The position numbers and the translations under genes were made by a program. Below, one piece after another: positions 45,538 to 54,682 of a DNA stretch of 64,000 bases. Position 1 is the first letter of the stretch, and each line of letters starts with the position of its first letter. The notes under the pieces were generated by a model, which had not been told where the DNA came from, ran no database searches, and saw nothing but the letters and a program-made list of their open reading frames with translations. This stretch comes from JAAZBA01 sp964461815 (GTDB taxonomy: Bacteria; Bacillota; Clostridia; Oscillospirales; QAMX01), in contig CAYWVF010000006.1 in the NCBI GenBank assembly GCA_964461815.1, forward strand, positions 61,069 through 125,068. The letters are read 5' to 3'.

Positions 45538-46938
45538 TTGGAAAGCAAACTCGAAAAGAAATACGGATTGCTTACCGCGATAACGATGGTCGTAGGAATA
45601 GTGATAGGCTCCGGTGTGTTCTTTAAGGCACAAACGATACTTCAGAAAACACAGGGAGACATGCCTCTCGGAATATTGGCATGGGGTATCGGTGGACTTA
45701 TCATGATCGTATGTCTGTTGGCATTTGCTAACATGGCAACAAAATACGAAAAGATCAACGGCATAGTTGACTATGCGGAAACAACTGTAGGCAAAAAATA
45801 CGCATATTTCCTCGGATGGTTTATGACAATGATCTACTATCCGTCTATGACCTCTGTTCTTGCATGGCTGTCGGCAAGATACACTCTGACATTTATCACC
45901 TCCGTAGCACCTGATTTCCCGCTTTCTATCCCTGCTGCCGAGGGTGGATGTCTCTTGAGCCCTGAATGTCTCGCTCTGATGCTGTTCTACATGTGTGCTT
46001 CATATGCCGTAAACGCATTGTCACCGAAGCTCGCAGGTAAGATACAGGTATCTGCTACATTTATCAAGCTCATTCCTCTGTTCCTTATGGCAGTAGTCGG
46101 TATCGTCTACGGTATTATCAACGGTACACTTATCAATAACTTCAGCGTATCTGCTGTTGTTGAGGGCGATCCGGTATCTAATCCGTTGCTTGTTGCCGTA
46201 TGCGCTACCTCATTTGCATACGAGGGCTGGATAATCGCAACAGCTATCAACTCCGAGATCAAGGATTCCAAAAAGAATCTGCCTAAGGCATTGATCTCCG
46301 GCGGTATAATAATTATCGCAACATATATCGCATACTACATAGGCGTTGCAGGCGGCGCTACAAACCAGGAGCTTATCGATTCCGGTGCTTCCGTTGCATT
46401 TACAAATATCTTTGGAAATGTTCTCGGCAATATTCTCAACCTGTTTATCGCTATATCCTGCATAGGTACAATGAACGGACTTATGCTTGGAACATGCCGC
46501 GGTATGTATTCTATCTCCGCACGCGGACTCGGCCCGAAGCCCAGTATGTTTGCACAGGTCGATGCAGATACAAATATGCCTAACAACTCATCCGTACTTG
46601 CTCTCCTGCTTTGCGGAATCTGGGGCGCATATTTCTTCCTCGCAAATCTTTCTGCCGATCCGTCAAGCTGGTTCGGAAAGTTCTGCTTCGACAGCTCCGA
46701 GATCCCCATAGTAACGATATACGCTTTCTATATACCGATATTCATCCAGTGGATGCGTAAGGTCAAGGAAGAAAACGTACTCAAGCGTTTTATCATACCT
46801 GCACTTGCGATCTGCGGAAGTCTGTTTATGATATATGCATGTATAATGTCACACGGTATCTCCTGCCTGTATTATTTGATAGTATTCGCTGTAGTATTAC
46901 TCGCAGCCATTCCGTTCTATAGAGAAAAAACAAAGTAA
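45538..46938 (+). CDS. APC-family amino acid permease
   Basis: A 466-residue, roughly 12-helix transporter. The first helix holds MVVGIVIGSGVFFKAQ, the substrate-backbone-binding Gly-rich motif of the family, and SFAYEGWIIATAINSEIKDSKKNLPKAL is the conserved middle loop. It starts at TTG 45538, eight bases after AGGAG; a GTG at 45529 would overlap the ribosome site. The specificity is not predictable. Alone in its unit, behind a long structured leader. Confidence 0.9.
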   Translation: MESKLEKKYGLLTAITMVVGIVIGSGVFFKAQTILQKTQGDMPLGILAWGIGGLIMIVCLLAFANMATKYEKINGIVDYAETTVGKKYAYFLGWFMTMIYYPSMTSVLAWLSARYTLTFITSVAPDFPLSIPAAEGGCLLSPECLALMLFYMCASYAVNALSPKLAGKIQVSATFIKLIPLFLMAVVGIVYGIINGTLINNFSVSAVVEGDPVSNPLLVAVCATSFAYEGWIIATAINSEIKDSKKNLPKALISGGIIIIATYIAYYIGVAGGATNQELIDSGASVAFTNIFGNVLGNILNLFIAISCIGTMNGLMLGTCRGMYSISARGLGPKPSMFAQVDADTNMPNNSSVLALLLCGIWGAYFFLANLSADPSSWFGKFCFDSSEIPIVTIYAFYIPIFIQWMRKVKEENVLKRFIIPALAICGSLFMIYACIMSHGISCLYYLIVFAVVLLAAIPFYREKTK

Positions 46939-46954
46939 AAGACGACCATAAAAC

Positions 46955-46994
46955 ATCCGACCTATGAACATCATTCATAGGTCGGATATTTTTT
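46955..46994. terminator. Strong terminator after the APC permease gene
   Basis: Perfect 14-base stem ATCCGACCTATGAA (46955-46968) / TTCATAGGTCGGAT (46974-46987) with a 5-base loop and TTTTTT on the plus strand. It may also serve the convergent gene at 47017. Confidence 0.93.
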
Positions 46995-47016
46995 CACGCT
47001 TATCAAGCTTGGTATA

Positions 47017-47760
47017 TTATTTTACACAGCGAGAACAAGCTCTTCTCCCGGACACATCGGATATATCCGACGATAGTATGCTCTTAGCTTTCTTAAGATA
47101 GCTGCAATCCTTTGAGTTGTGATATACCTCTCCGTTTTCCGTATAGTACACAGTTCCCGATATAGGCTCAGACGATGTCTCCGGCTGTTTTTCAGAAGTA
47201 TCTGTTTTTGGTGTATCAGCATGATCGGTGTTATCTACCACTTCGGCCTTGGTATCCGTTGTCTTTTCAGTCTCAGTCTTGTCGGTAGCCCCAGTTTCCG
47301 TAGGTGCTGCTTCATCCACTGTTTCAGATGCTGCTTTATCATCGTTTTCCGATCCTTCATCTGACTTATCTGCGACACCTTTAAACGAATCAGACTTATT
47401 TATGTGATCGTATACTACAGCATGTCCGTCATTAAAACCGTCAAGGTAGCCCTCAGCGTACCCACCGTCGTAATTATCATCTTTAGCAAGCTCTTTTCCA
47501 TGATCGATACCGTTTATATAGCCCTCATCATACGAGCCTTCGGTTATTTTCTCCGTATACGATGAAGAAATATAAAACGCCGCAAGAATGAATAGCAATA
47601 GCACGACCATCGCCGATACGGCAGATATAATACGCTTTATAAGATCATTTATCTTCGGAATATACTCACACATCTTTGAAAACAAAGTATATGCTCCGTA
47701 AATTCCCGCAGTCGAAAAGATCACCGTAACAAAAACACTCAAAACGATCATTTCAAACAT
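47017..47760 (-). CDS. Membrane-anchored protein with GY repeats and C-terminal Cys/His module
   Basis: A 247-residue protein of unknown function with two N-terminal membrane helices (about 5-27 and 43-67). A short tyrosine/glycine repeat region follows (YDEGYINGIDHG, YDGGYAEGYLDGFNDG, about 78-112). A long Thr/Glu/Asp-rich linker (about 120-205) resembles a wall-spanning stalk. The last 45 residues, VYYTENGEVYHNSKDCSYLKK to RRACSRCVK, form a YH-C-C-C module seen on many Firmicutes surface and nuclease-like proteins. The start is uncertain: ATG at 47760 is too close to GGAG, and ATG at 47751 is the alternative. Confidence 0.8.
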   Translation of the reverse strand: MFEMIVLSVFVTVIFSTAGIYGAYTLFSKMCEYIPKINDLIKRIISAVSAMVVLLLFILAAFYISSSYTEKITEGSYDEGYINGIDHGKELAKDDNYDGGYAEGYLDGFNDGHAVVYDHINKSDSFKGVADKSDEGSENDDKAASETVDEAAPTETGATDKTETEKTTDTKAEVVDNTDHADTPKTDTSEKQPETSSEPISGTVYYTENGEVYHNSKDCSYLKKAKSILSSDISDVSGRRACSRCVK

Positions 47761-47929
47761 CACTCCAATGAGATCAAAATAACATTTTTTAGCTGTAACT
47801 ATAGCATACTACTGTTTATGAAATAATACCACCTTTGCGAAAATTTGTCAATAATGGGAATACAACAAAGCCATGCTCTGCTGTCATACCGCTCCTATCG
47901 AAGCAGCACACGCAGAACATGGCTTTAAT

Positions 47930-49324
47930 TTATTTTATGATATTGACATTAATACCGAGTATATTTCCGAAAAATTCTATTTCCTTCAGTGTTGCACCGT
48001 ATATAAGTGAGCTGTGGTGAGTACCGCCGTATGTACTGAGCTGCTCAAGGAAATCGGAGATCGGTATCATCGGCTTCATCCAGCCGCGGATCTTATTTTC
48101 AAATCTGTCCGATTCATACTCCATCATCTCAACAGGAGCTGCAATGAGGTTGAAACCGTTCTCATTCCTGTAAACATTTACAAAAATTGCCTTTCCGCCC
48201 TTATAGCGTCCGTAGATAACAATGGGATCACTGACTCCGCTTCCGCCGAATACAAACTTAGGTGCTGCTACCTCAGGTATACCGGATGCCAGATCAATAT
48301 TCATCTCACCCATATGACTGAGGAATAAAGTGTTGTTTTTCCAGTCGGGACAGAATATCTCTATAAACGATGCTTCCTTATACGCTTTGATGAATGCGCC
48401 TGTAAATACGGCTGTAAGCATATCGCCCTCGCCTGCATAGCCTATACCACGTGCCATTGCCTTGCTTGCTTCCGCAAACGGCATCGTTTTTAATCCTACC
48501 TCGTCACCTACATCTCTAAAGCAAACCGTAAACGCATCAAGCCCAGACCTGTCTATCCACTTACGTACCGTGAGATTCGCTTTCGCAGATATGACATGTG
48601 TCTCCTCATCAATCTCACCTGTCTGCTCATTCAACATAATATCATCGTACATCTCGTTGGCTACTTCTTCATCGGTGATCGTATCGGTAATAGCGGTAAG
48701 CTCTGCTGCGCCTGGTCTTACAACATCAACGCCGAAAATACTCTTGAGCTCATCGTCTGTCATATAGAAATCACCCATGCCATCAAAGCTGTTTCCGACA
48801 ATACCGACCTTTGAGCCGTTTATTGACATCGCAGCAGTCGCCGCCTTAACATAGCCCAGTACACGTAAAATGACATCCGACGTCTCAAAATGACCTGCTG
48901 CAATGGCATACGGCTTTCCATTACGGCGCAAAAGATTGCACATATCCATAACTCCGTGTATGCCGTGGCAGTAGGATATTTCACCATTGTTCTGTTCCGG
49001 ACTAAAATCGTATGTCTCTGTCGTATCAAGAACGATGATCGGCAGCTTTGTACCTGCCAACACCTCCGCAGACTCTAAGGACGGAGAATATGCCGCATGG
49101 AATGTTATTATGCACGCTGCGCCTTCATTTTCAAAACGTGAGACTGTCTCGGCAAATTCATCCTTCAATCTGCAAAAATCCGAGCGCAGTACCTCTAATC
49201 CATATCCCTCAAGTATCTCGGCAAGCCTTTCATAAAATGGCTCAAGTCTTTTACGGTAAGACCCTGCAACATTGTCATACAATTCGATATACAACGGAAG
49301 TAGACCGACCTTAGCTTTAGTCAT
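47930..49324 (-). CDS. L-fucose/L-arabinose isomerase-like protein
   Basis: A 464-residue protein of the fucose isomerase-like superfamily. KVGLLPLYIELYD starts the Rossmann-like N1 domain. SYCHGIHGVMDMCNLLRRNGKP and GIVGNSFDGMGDFYMTDDELKSIFGVDV continue it. The C-terminal domain ends in THHSSLIYGATLKEIEFFGN, similar to the His-bearing segment of the isomerases. The substrate is unknown. The ATG at 49324 has GGAG 8 bases upstream. It is divergent from a DeoR regulator, which probably controls it. Confidence 0.85.
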   Translation of the reverse strand: MTKAKVGLLPLYIELYDNVAGSYRKRLEPFYERLAEILEGYGLEVLRSDFCRLKDEFAETVSRFENEGAACIITFHAAYSPSLESAEVLAGTKLPIIVLDTTETYDFSPEQNNGEISYCHGIHGVMDMCNLLRRNGKPYAIAAGHFETSDVILRVLGYVKAATAAMSINGSKVGIVGNSFDGMGDFYMTDDELKSIFGVDVVRPGAAELTAITDTITDEEVANEMYDDIMLNEQTGEIDEETHVISAKANLTVRKWIDRSGLDAFTVCFRDVGDEVGLKTMPFAEASKAMARGIGYAGEGDMLTAVFTGAFIKAYKEASFIEIFCPDWKNNTLFLSHMGEMNIDLASGIPEVAAPKFVFGGSGVSDPIVIYGRYKGGKAIFVNVYRNENGFNLIAAPVEMMEYESDRFENKIRGWMKPMIPISDFLEQLSTYGGTHHSSLIYGATLKEIEFFGNILGINVNIIK

Positions 49325-49364
49325 AGCAAGCACTCCTTTATGTTTTATATTTACGGTATACCTA

Positions 49365-49393
49365 ATTATATAAAATATAGATCGTCATGTCAA
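49365..49393 (-). promoter_or_regulatory. Sigma-A promoter of the isomerase-like gene
   Basis: TTGACA (49388-49393), a 17-base spacer and TATAAT (49365-49370) on the minus strand: full consensus, implying high basal strength unless repressed. Confidence 0.9.
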
Positions 49394-49423
49394 TAGAAAA
49401 GGCGAAAATAAATTAAAAGAAAT

Positions 49424-49431
49424 AAACGTTT
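49424..49431. promoter_or_regulatory. Possible DeoR operator half-site
   Basis: The palindrome AAACGTTT lies between the two divergent consensus promoters, where a shared operator is expected. It is short, so the assignment is weak. Confidence 0.3.
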
Positions 49432-49437
49432 GAATGA

Positions 49438-49466
49438 TTGACAAATTCACAAATGTGTAGTATAAT
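49438..49466 (+). promoter_or_regulatory. Sigma-A promoter of the deoR-aminotransferase operon
   Basis: TTGACA (49438-49443), a 17-base spacer and TATAAT (49461-49466): full consensus. Confidence 0.9.
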
Positions 49467-49498
49467 TCAGTTAACACAAAGTATGGGTAGGATATATC

Positions 49499-50308
49499 GT
49501 GAAAAAAACAGAGAATTTAGAGCAAAAACTGCTCGAAATGATGGCAAAAAACAAAAGAGTTACATTGAATGAAGCGATCACATCACTTGATGTATCGGAA
49601 TCTACGGTTCGAAGACTGTTTGTAAGAGTGGAGGAAGCAGGAAAGGGCGTGCGTGACTACGGTGGCATACGTCTTGCAGCCGATGCCGTAGAGTATTCAT
49701 TTGAAGCGTTCGGCGAGCGGATGCTCGATGAAAAGCGTAATATTTCACTTACGGCGGTAACTCTTCTTCGTCCCGGCGATACAGTCTATCTTGATTCAGG
49801 CACAACACTTGCATGCTTTGCCGAAGTTCTGCGAGATCATATAAAGCACAATGTGATCGATGATATAACCGTTTTTACTAATTCCTTAGTAAATCTCAAT
49901 ATCCTGGACGAGGTAGCGAAGGTCAACCTCATAGGTGGCGAGTACAGACGAAACAGACGTGATTTCTGCGGATATTTGGCAGAAGAGGCTATAAAAAGTC
50001 TTCACTTTACAAAGTGCTTTCTCGGTGCAGACGGTTACAGCATGAACGTCGGATTTACTGCTACAGATTTCTCCACAGCAAGACTGAACGAATTGGTTCT
50101 TAAAAATTCTAACGATAGCTATATACTGCTGGACTCCGGCAAGTTTAATATCCAATCAGTCGTAAGCTACTCCAAGAACCTTAAAGTCACCGCGGCTATC
50201 ACGGAGGCCATGCCCGAGCAAGCTGTACAGGATACGTTGAGCAACGAAAATATAAATATCATCTTAGCCGGGAACAATATCAATCGGTCATTTAAGGAGG
50301 ATAAATGA
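49499..50308 (+). CDS. DeoR-family transcriptional regulator
   Basis: A 269-residue regulator. The N-terminal HTH (LLEMMAKNKRVTLNEAITSLDVSESTVRRLFVRVEE, about 10-45) is followed by the DeoR sugar-phosphate-binding domain with YLDSGTTLACFAEVL near 97-111. Its GGEYR and FLGADGYSMNVGFT segments contact the ligand in relatives. It starts at GTG 49499. It is co-directional with the aminotransferase gene and divergent from the isomerase-like gene. It probably represses both and responds to a sugar phosphate, by inference. Confidence 0.9.
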   Translation: MKKTENLEQKLLEMMAKNKRVTLNEAITSLDVSESTVRRLFVRVEEAGKGVRDYGGIRLAADAVEYSFEAFGERMLDEKRNISLTAVTLLRPGDTVYLDSGTTLACFAEVLRDHIKHNVIDDITVFTNSLVNLNILDEVAKVNLIGGEYRRNRRDFCGYLAEEAIKSLHFTKCFLGADGYSMNVGFTATDFSTARLNELVLKNSNDSYILLDSGKFNIQSVVSYSKNLKVTAAITEAMPEQAVQDTLSNENINIILAGNNINRSFKEDK

Positions 50309-51808
50309 ATGTTTAAATCAGTCAATGCGTCACTTAGTGATTTGCTTGGTTCGGATTATACAAATGCGGTCATTGCAGTTTCGGCTGCACTGGGAGAGGA
50401 CACGTCGGGAATGCGTAATGCCGCAGAGGAGCAAATAGAATTTTTCTCCGAGGCAGCTCAGGAGAAGGATAACTCCATGCTGTCCATGGTCGGCACTCAG
50501 ATCGTCGAATCCTTTACGAACAACGTAGACGGTGCAGGTACGAGTGCATTTCAGAATGCGCTTCACAAAAACAGTGCTCCGCTGACAGGCATCGGCTGCT
50601 ATAGGATAGGCGAAGACGGACGTGTATATCTTATCGGAAAGAGTGAGCATTATCACACTCCTATGGGACATCGCTTTGCAGGCTACAAGCTTATTGACAA
50701 TGCACGTAAAATAGGAGTTGTAAATGCGACACACAACAATACACGTGGATATATAACAAGACTTGCCGAAGAATCACTTATAAAGGCAGCGAACATGAGC
50801 TACACCGGCGAAAAGAAGCTGCAAAAGGTCATAAATCTTGAAACAGGTTCTCTTGCGGTTGAAGCCGGAATAAAGATGATGCTTGCCAGATTTTATAAGC
50901 TTGATCCGACATTTGAAGCTCCGAAGTATTCCGGAAATATCCCCGTTTTCTTCGTAATGGCAGATAATCACGGCGGTTTTACAGCAAATTATCATGGTAC
51001 TACAGTAGTCGCTCAAACAATAAGAGGAATGTGGCCCGAGTTATATGAAAAAATCGAGACAAACGATATCTGCAAGGTCGTCTCGGTAAAGATCAATGAC
51101 ATAGAGGATTTTGAAGCGAAGATAAAAAAATACAACTCAGGGAAATACAAGACCGCAGGCTTTCTGCACGAGATCATACTCATGAACTACGGTGGAATAA
51201 AGCTTGAAAAGGATTATCTGCAAAAAGCGTATGCACTTTGTGAGCAGTATGACACACCTGAGCTTGTAGATGAGATACAGTCGTGCATGTGGTATGACGG
51301 AATGTTTCTCTTTAAAAAATACGACCTTGATCCCGATTTCGTCGTAATAGGAAAAGGCTTCCCCGGAGGCGAATATCCTGCAAGTAAAATATTGATCTCC
51401 GACCGTATGGACAGTCTAAACCAGTTTGGCGCACTTGTCACAAACGGTCAGGAGGAGCTTGCATCATTATCATATCTTATAACGATGAAGTTTATGGAAG
51501 AAAACGGAGCATATGTCGAGCAGCTTGCGAATGCGTTTCACAGTAAGCTCGAAGCTATCGCAAAGGAGCATTCCTCAGTCGTAAGCAAAGCAGAGGGCGA
51601 AGGACATCTGGCTGCGATACATTTTTATGAGCTTGATACCGCAAAGAAATTTGCGAAGCTTCTCAACAATGCATGTATAGATGCAAGCGCGCAGGTCTAC
51701 AAAGCGGAGTGCCCTCCTGCTGTACTGCTCAAGCCCCCTGTGATCGCATCTGATAAGGTATTGAGCTTTATCTGCGATAAAATATCTGACAGTCTTGCTT
51801 CACTTTAA
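50309..51808 (+). CDS. Class III PLP-dependent aminotransferase
   Basis: A 499-residue enzyme of the class III fold. NLETGSLAVEAGIKMMLA (about 177-194) binds the PLP phosphate. D321 in VDEIQSCMWYDG contacts the ring nitrogen, and K349 in VIGKGFPGGEYP forms the aldimine. ATHNNTRGYITRLAEESLI is typical of a gut-Firmicutes subgroup with a longer N terminus than ornithine or GABA transaminases. GGAGG lies 8 bases before the ATG, one base after the deoR stop. The substrate is unknown; an amino sugar or sugar-derived ketone is suggested only by context. Confidence 0.88.
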   Translation: MFKSVNASLSDLLGSDYTNAVIAVSAALGEDTSGMRNAAEEQIEFFSEAAQEKDNSMLSMVGTQIVESFTNNVDGAGTSAFQNALHKNSAPLTGIGCYRIGEDGRVYLIGKSEHYHTPMGHRFAGYKLIDNARKIGVVNATHNNTRGYITRLAEESLIKAANMSYTGEKKLQKVINLETGSLAVEAGIKMMLARFYKLDPTFEAPKYSGNIPVFFVMADNHGGFTANYHGTTVVAQTIRGMWPELYEKIETNDICKVVSVKINDIEDFEAKIKKYNSGKYKTAGFLHEIILMNYGGIKLEKDYLQKAYALCEQYDTPELVDEIQSCMWYDGMFLFKKYDLDPDFVVIGKGFPGGEYPASKILISDRMDSLNQFGALVTNGQEELASLSYLITMKFMEENGAYVEQLANAFHSKLEAIAKEHSSVVSKAEGEGHLAAIHFYELDTAKKFAKLLNNACIDASAQVYKAECPPAVLLKPPVIASDKVLSFICDKISDSLASL

Positions 51809-51833
51809 ATGTCTCACCGATAAACAGATACAA

Positions 51834-51868
51834 AAAAGTACATTCTATAAAAATAGAATGTACTTTTT
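51834..51868. terminator. Bidirectional terminator between the aminotransferase and MATE genes
   Basis: Perfect 15-base stem AAAAGTACATTCTAT / ATAGAATGTACTTTT with a 4-base loop, serving both converging genes. Confidence 0.93.
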
Positions 51869-51872
51869 ATTC

Positions 51873-53321
51873 TTATCCGACAAAGCTATCTACGATAACT
51901 TTGTCTCCTGTCGTACCTTCCGCAAGTGCTTCTTCATAGGATTTCTTCGCAAGCTTCTTCCACTTACCCTTCTTAAAGAACAGTGCAGTACATACTGCGC
52001 CGAGGACCCAGGATGAAAGAAGAGATACAAACAATGCTTCAGGTCTTCCGTTCGGCCACTCGTCACAACGAGTTATGAAAGCAAGACCGTAAGCAAGCGG
52101 TACACGAATGATTATCGTCGTGATGATCGATATCCACATCGGTGTTGTTGTGTCGCCTGCTCCACGCATAGTACCCGAAAGTGTCTGCGTAACAGCCATT
52201 GCAATATAGCCTACCGCAAGTATTCTCATAGAACGTATGCTCAGATCGATAACTGTCTTTGTTGTGGTAAACAGTACTGACAAATTATATCCGAACAGTA
52301 ATATACAAAGAGTCATAAACGCAGATACTGCGACAGCAAGGATCGTACCGTCTCTCGTACCCTTTTTAACTCTGTCAAAATAACCTGCACCTACATTCTG
52401 ACCTGCAAATGTCGTCATTGCGATACCGAATGTGAAGTTAGGCATCATTGCGAATCCATCTATACGCATAACAACAACATTGCAGGCAATAACATCTGTT
52501 CCGAGTGAGTTCGTAAGAGACTGAACGATTATCATAGCCATGGAGAATATTCCCTGAGTTAAGCCTGACGGCAAACCGAGCTTGATGATCTTGGATGTAA
52601 GCTCCTTGCTTATAACCATTGACTTAAGATTAATCGTCAACACGTCTTTCATCATACAGGTCTTGACGATACAGAGTATAGCAGACACTGCCTGTGCAAT
52701 GATCGTAGCATATGCAACGCCGGCAACGCCCCAACCAAGGCTTGCAACAAAATATACGTCGAGAACAATGTTTATTCCGCATGCGATGAGCAGGAATATA
52801 AGCGGAGATACAGAGTCTCCCAGTCCGCGAAGTATACCGGACATAATATTATAATATGACATACCTGCTATTCCGAGGAATATTATTATAAGATAATCGC
52901 ATGTCCAATCATATATTTCCGCAGGAGTATTAAGCATTTTAACGACCGTTGGAGTTATAAGTGTACCTACGATCATAATAAATATTGACGAGATCAGCGT
53001 CAATGTAATAGCATTACCGACTGTTTTGGAAAGCTGTTCCTTCTGCTTTGCACCGAAATATTGAGAAACTATGATTCCGGCTCCGGTTGAAATACCCATA
53101 AATAATACAAGCATCAAATTGAGTATAGGACTGGACGCACCAACTGCCGCAAGTGCATTATCGCCTATATATGTTCCTACAACGATAGAGTCTACCGTAT
53201 TATACAGCTGCTGTGCGATATTTCCTATAAGCAGCGGTACAGCAAACTGGATAATGAGTGTCATCGGCTTGCCGTGAGTCATATCCTGTGCGCCGAAAAA
53301 TTTTGCAAGTCTTCCTGCCAT
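51873..53321 (-). CDS. MATE-family efflux transporter
   Basis: A 482-residue, 12-helix MATE exporter. MTLIIQFAVPLLIGNIAQQLYNTVDSIVVGTYIG begins helix 1. GMSYYNIMSGILRGLGDSVSPLIFLLIAC and its repeat QTLSGTMRGAGDTTTPMWISII mark the two pseudo-symmetric halves. Likely sodium- or proton-driven drug or metabolite export. It has its own consensus promoter at 53367-53395. Confidence 0.92.
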   Translation of the reverse strand: MAGRLAKFFGAQDMTHGKPMTLIIQFAVPLLIGNIAQQLYNTVDSIVVGTYIGDNALAAVGASSPILNLMLVLFMGISTGAGIIVSQYFGAKQKEQLSKTVGNAITLTLISSIFIMIVGTLITPTVVKMLNTPAEIYDWTCDYLIIIFLGIAGMSYYNIMSGILRGLGDSVSPLIFLLIACGINIVLDVYFVASLGWGVAGVAYATIIAQAVSAILCIVKTCMMKDVLTINLKSMVISKELTSKIIKLGLPSGLTQGIFSMAMIIVQSLTNSLGTDVIACNVVVMRIDGFAMMPNFTFGIAMTTFAGQNVGAGYFDRVKKGTRDGTILAVAVSAFMTLCILLFGYNLSVLFTTTKTVIDLSIRSMRILAVGYIAMAVTQTLSGTMRGAGDTTTPMWISIITTIIIRVPLAYGLAFITRCDEWPNGRPEALFVSLLSSWVLGAVCTALFFKKGKWKKLAKKSYEEALAEGTTGDKVIVDSFVG

Positions 53322-53366
53322 CTTGTAACTCCTTTTCTATTTTATAAGACATCTAACAACCTTATT

Positions 53367-53395
53367 ATTATATCATAGTTTTATTTATCAGTCAA
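53367..53395 (-). promoter_or_regulatory. Sigma-A promoter of the MATE gene
   Basis: TTGACT (53390-53395), a 17-base spacer and TATAAT (53367-53372) on the minus strand. Confidence 0.88.
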
Positions 53396-53412
53396 TTCAG
53401 CAATAACAACAT

Positions 53413-53448
53413 AATAAACACCACAAAATATGTTTTGTGGTGTTTATT
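53413..53448 (-). terminator. Terminator of the quinone oxidoreductase gene
   Basis: Perfect 16-base stem AATAAACACCACAAAA / TTTTGTGGTGTTTATT with a TATG loop, about 60 bases past the stop. A/T-rich flanks make it usable on either strand. Confidence 0.9.
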
Positions 53449-53506
53449 ATTCACATTATTCATTATATATTCATATTTCCCATGATCGCTCTTGCTTCAT
53501 TCCGGA

Positions 53507-54490
53507 TCATTTTACACTCAAAACCACCTTGCCTACATTTTGACCCTTGTAGAGTATGTCCTGTGCAGCCTCGGCATCCGTAATAGGCAGAACCTTGTAA
53601 ATCGTAGGCTTGATCTCACCGTTTTCTATCTTCGGGAATACATTTTCGACAAGCTCGGCTAATATCTTAGCCTTTACCTGCGGAGCTCTTGAACGAAGCG
53701 TACTTCCGATGATCCTGACATTGCGAACATAAACGGTTTTCAGGTCGATCTCTGTCTTTTGTCCTACAAGAGAAGCGATCATTATCCACCTTGCACCGTG
53801 TGTAAGATAGTTAATGCACTTTCCCATAATTTCACCACCGAGACAGTCGATAGCAATATCTACGCCGTGACCGTTTGCAAGCTCCTCCTTAAGCACCTCG
53901 GAAATATCCTCTTCCGTAGTGACAACTATGCGGTCTGCGTTCAGATGCTTTATTGAATCGGCACGTGCTCTTTTCGAAACAGTCGTTATTACTCTTGCTC
54001 CAAACGATTTTGCCATAGGTATAACGACGCTTGCAAGTCCGCTTGCGCCTGCATTCATAAGCAGAGTGTTTCCCGACTTTAAGCCGCCCTCAATAAAAAG
54101 ATTAAGATATGCTGTGGCAAATGCCTCGGGTATCGCTGCGGCTTCTACCATGGAACAGTTAGACGGAACAGGCATAAGCATGTCGTATCTGACCGCAACA
54201 TACTCCGCATATCCTCCGCCTCCAAGCAGAGCACACACCTTGTCCCCTATTTTTCTATCGCTTTTTTCTCTTGCTTCTTCGCCCATATCAACGATAACGC
54301 CGGAAATTTCAAGTCCCATCCACTCCGGGCATCCAGGAGGTGGAGGATAGTCTCCCTCACGCTGCATTAGGTCTGCACGGTTAAGTGCAGCAGCATGTAT
54401 CTCAACCAGAACCTCGTCACTTTTAATGATCGGATCCGGCACATCATCCCATCTCAATGATCTATCGTCATTAACAAGAATTGCTTTCAT
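53507..54490 (-). CDS. NAD(P)H:quinone oxidoreductase-like MDR protein
   Basis: A 327-residue zinc-independent medium-chain dehydrogenase/reductase. The N-terminal GroES-like domain includes HAAALNRADLMQREGDYPPPPGCPEWMGLEISG. The Rossmann domain has NAGASGLASVVIPMAKSFGARVI. The similarity is to QOR/PIG3-type reductases acting on quinones or enals. A GAGG site precedes the ATG. It stands alone between two terminators. Confidence 0.92.
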   Translation of the reverse strand: MKAILVNDDRSLRWDDVPDPIIKSDEVLVEIHAAALNRADLMQREGDYPPPPGCPEWMGLEISGVIVDMGEEAREKSDRKIGDKVCALLGGGGYAEYVAVRYDMLMPVPSNCSMVEAAAIPEAFATAYLNLFIEGGLKSGNTLLMNAGASGLASVVIPMAKSFGARVITTVSKRARADSIKHLNADRIVVTTEEDISEVLKEELANGHGVDIAIDCLGGEIMGKCINYLTHGARWIMIASLVGQKTEIDLKTVYVRNVRIIGSTLRSRAPQVKAKILAELVENVFPKIENGEIKPTIYKVLPITDAEAAQDILYKGQNVGKVVLSVK

Positions 54491-54534
54491 TCGTTTTCCT
54501 CTTTTCTTAAGCTTACAAGAGCCTTTTTATTACA

Positions 54535-54577
54535 TAATCAAAAAATCGAAGTAAACTTATTAGTGCTTACTTCGATT
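54535..54577 (-). terminator. Terminator of tRNA-Gly
   Basis: AAATCGAAGTAA / TTACTTCGATTT (12 bases) and a TTTTTT run on the minus strand, immediately after the encoded CCA. Confidence 0.9.
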
Positions 54578-54652
54578 TGGAGCGGGAAACGGGGTTCGAA
54601 CCCGCGACTTTCTGCTTGGGAAGCAGACGCTCTACCACTGAACTACTCCCGC
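54578..54652 (-). tRNA. tRNA-Gly, anticodon CCC
   Basis: A full cloverleaf on the minus strand: acceptor GCGGGAG with TTCCCGC, D arm AGTTCAGTGGTAGAGC, anticodon stem TCTGC/GCAGA enclosing TTCCCAA, and T arm GCGGGTTCGAACCCCG. CCA is encoded. The anticodon CCC reads glycine codon GGG. It has its own promoter and terminator. Confidence 0.96.
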
Positions 54653-54658
54653 ATATAA

Positions 54659-54678
54659 GGCAGTGAAATTTCACTGCC
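54659..54678. promoter_or_regulatory. Perfect 20-base palindrome at the tRNA-Gly start point
   Basis: GGCAGTGAAATTTCACTGCC lies between the tRNA-Gly -10 box and the mature 5' end and covers the expected start point near 54676. No T tract follows on the strand of the SLH gene. Confidence 0.6.
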
Positions 54679-54682
54679 AATT

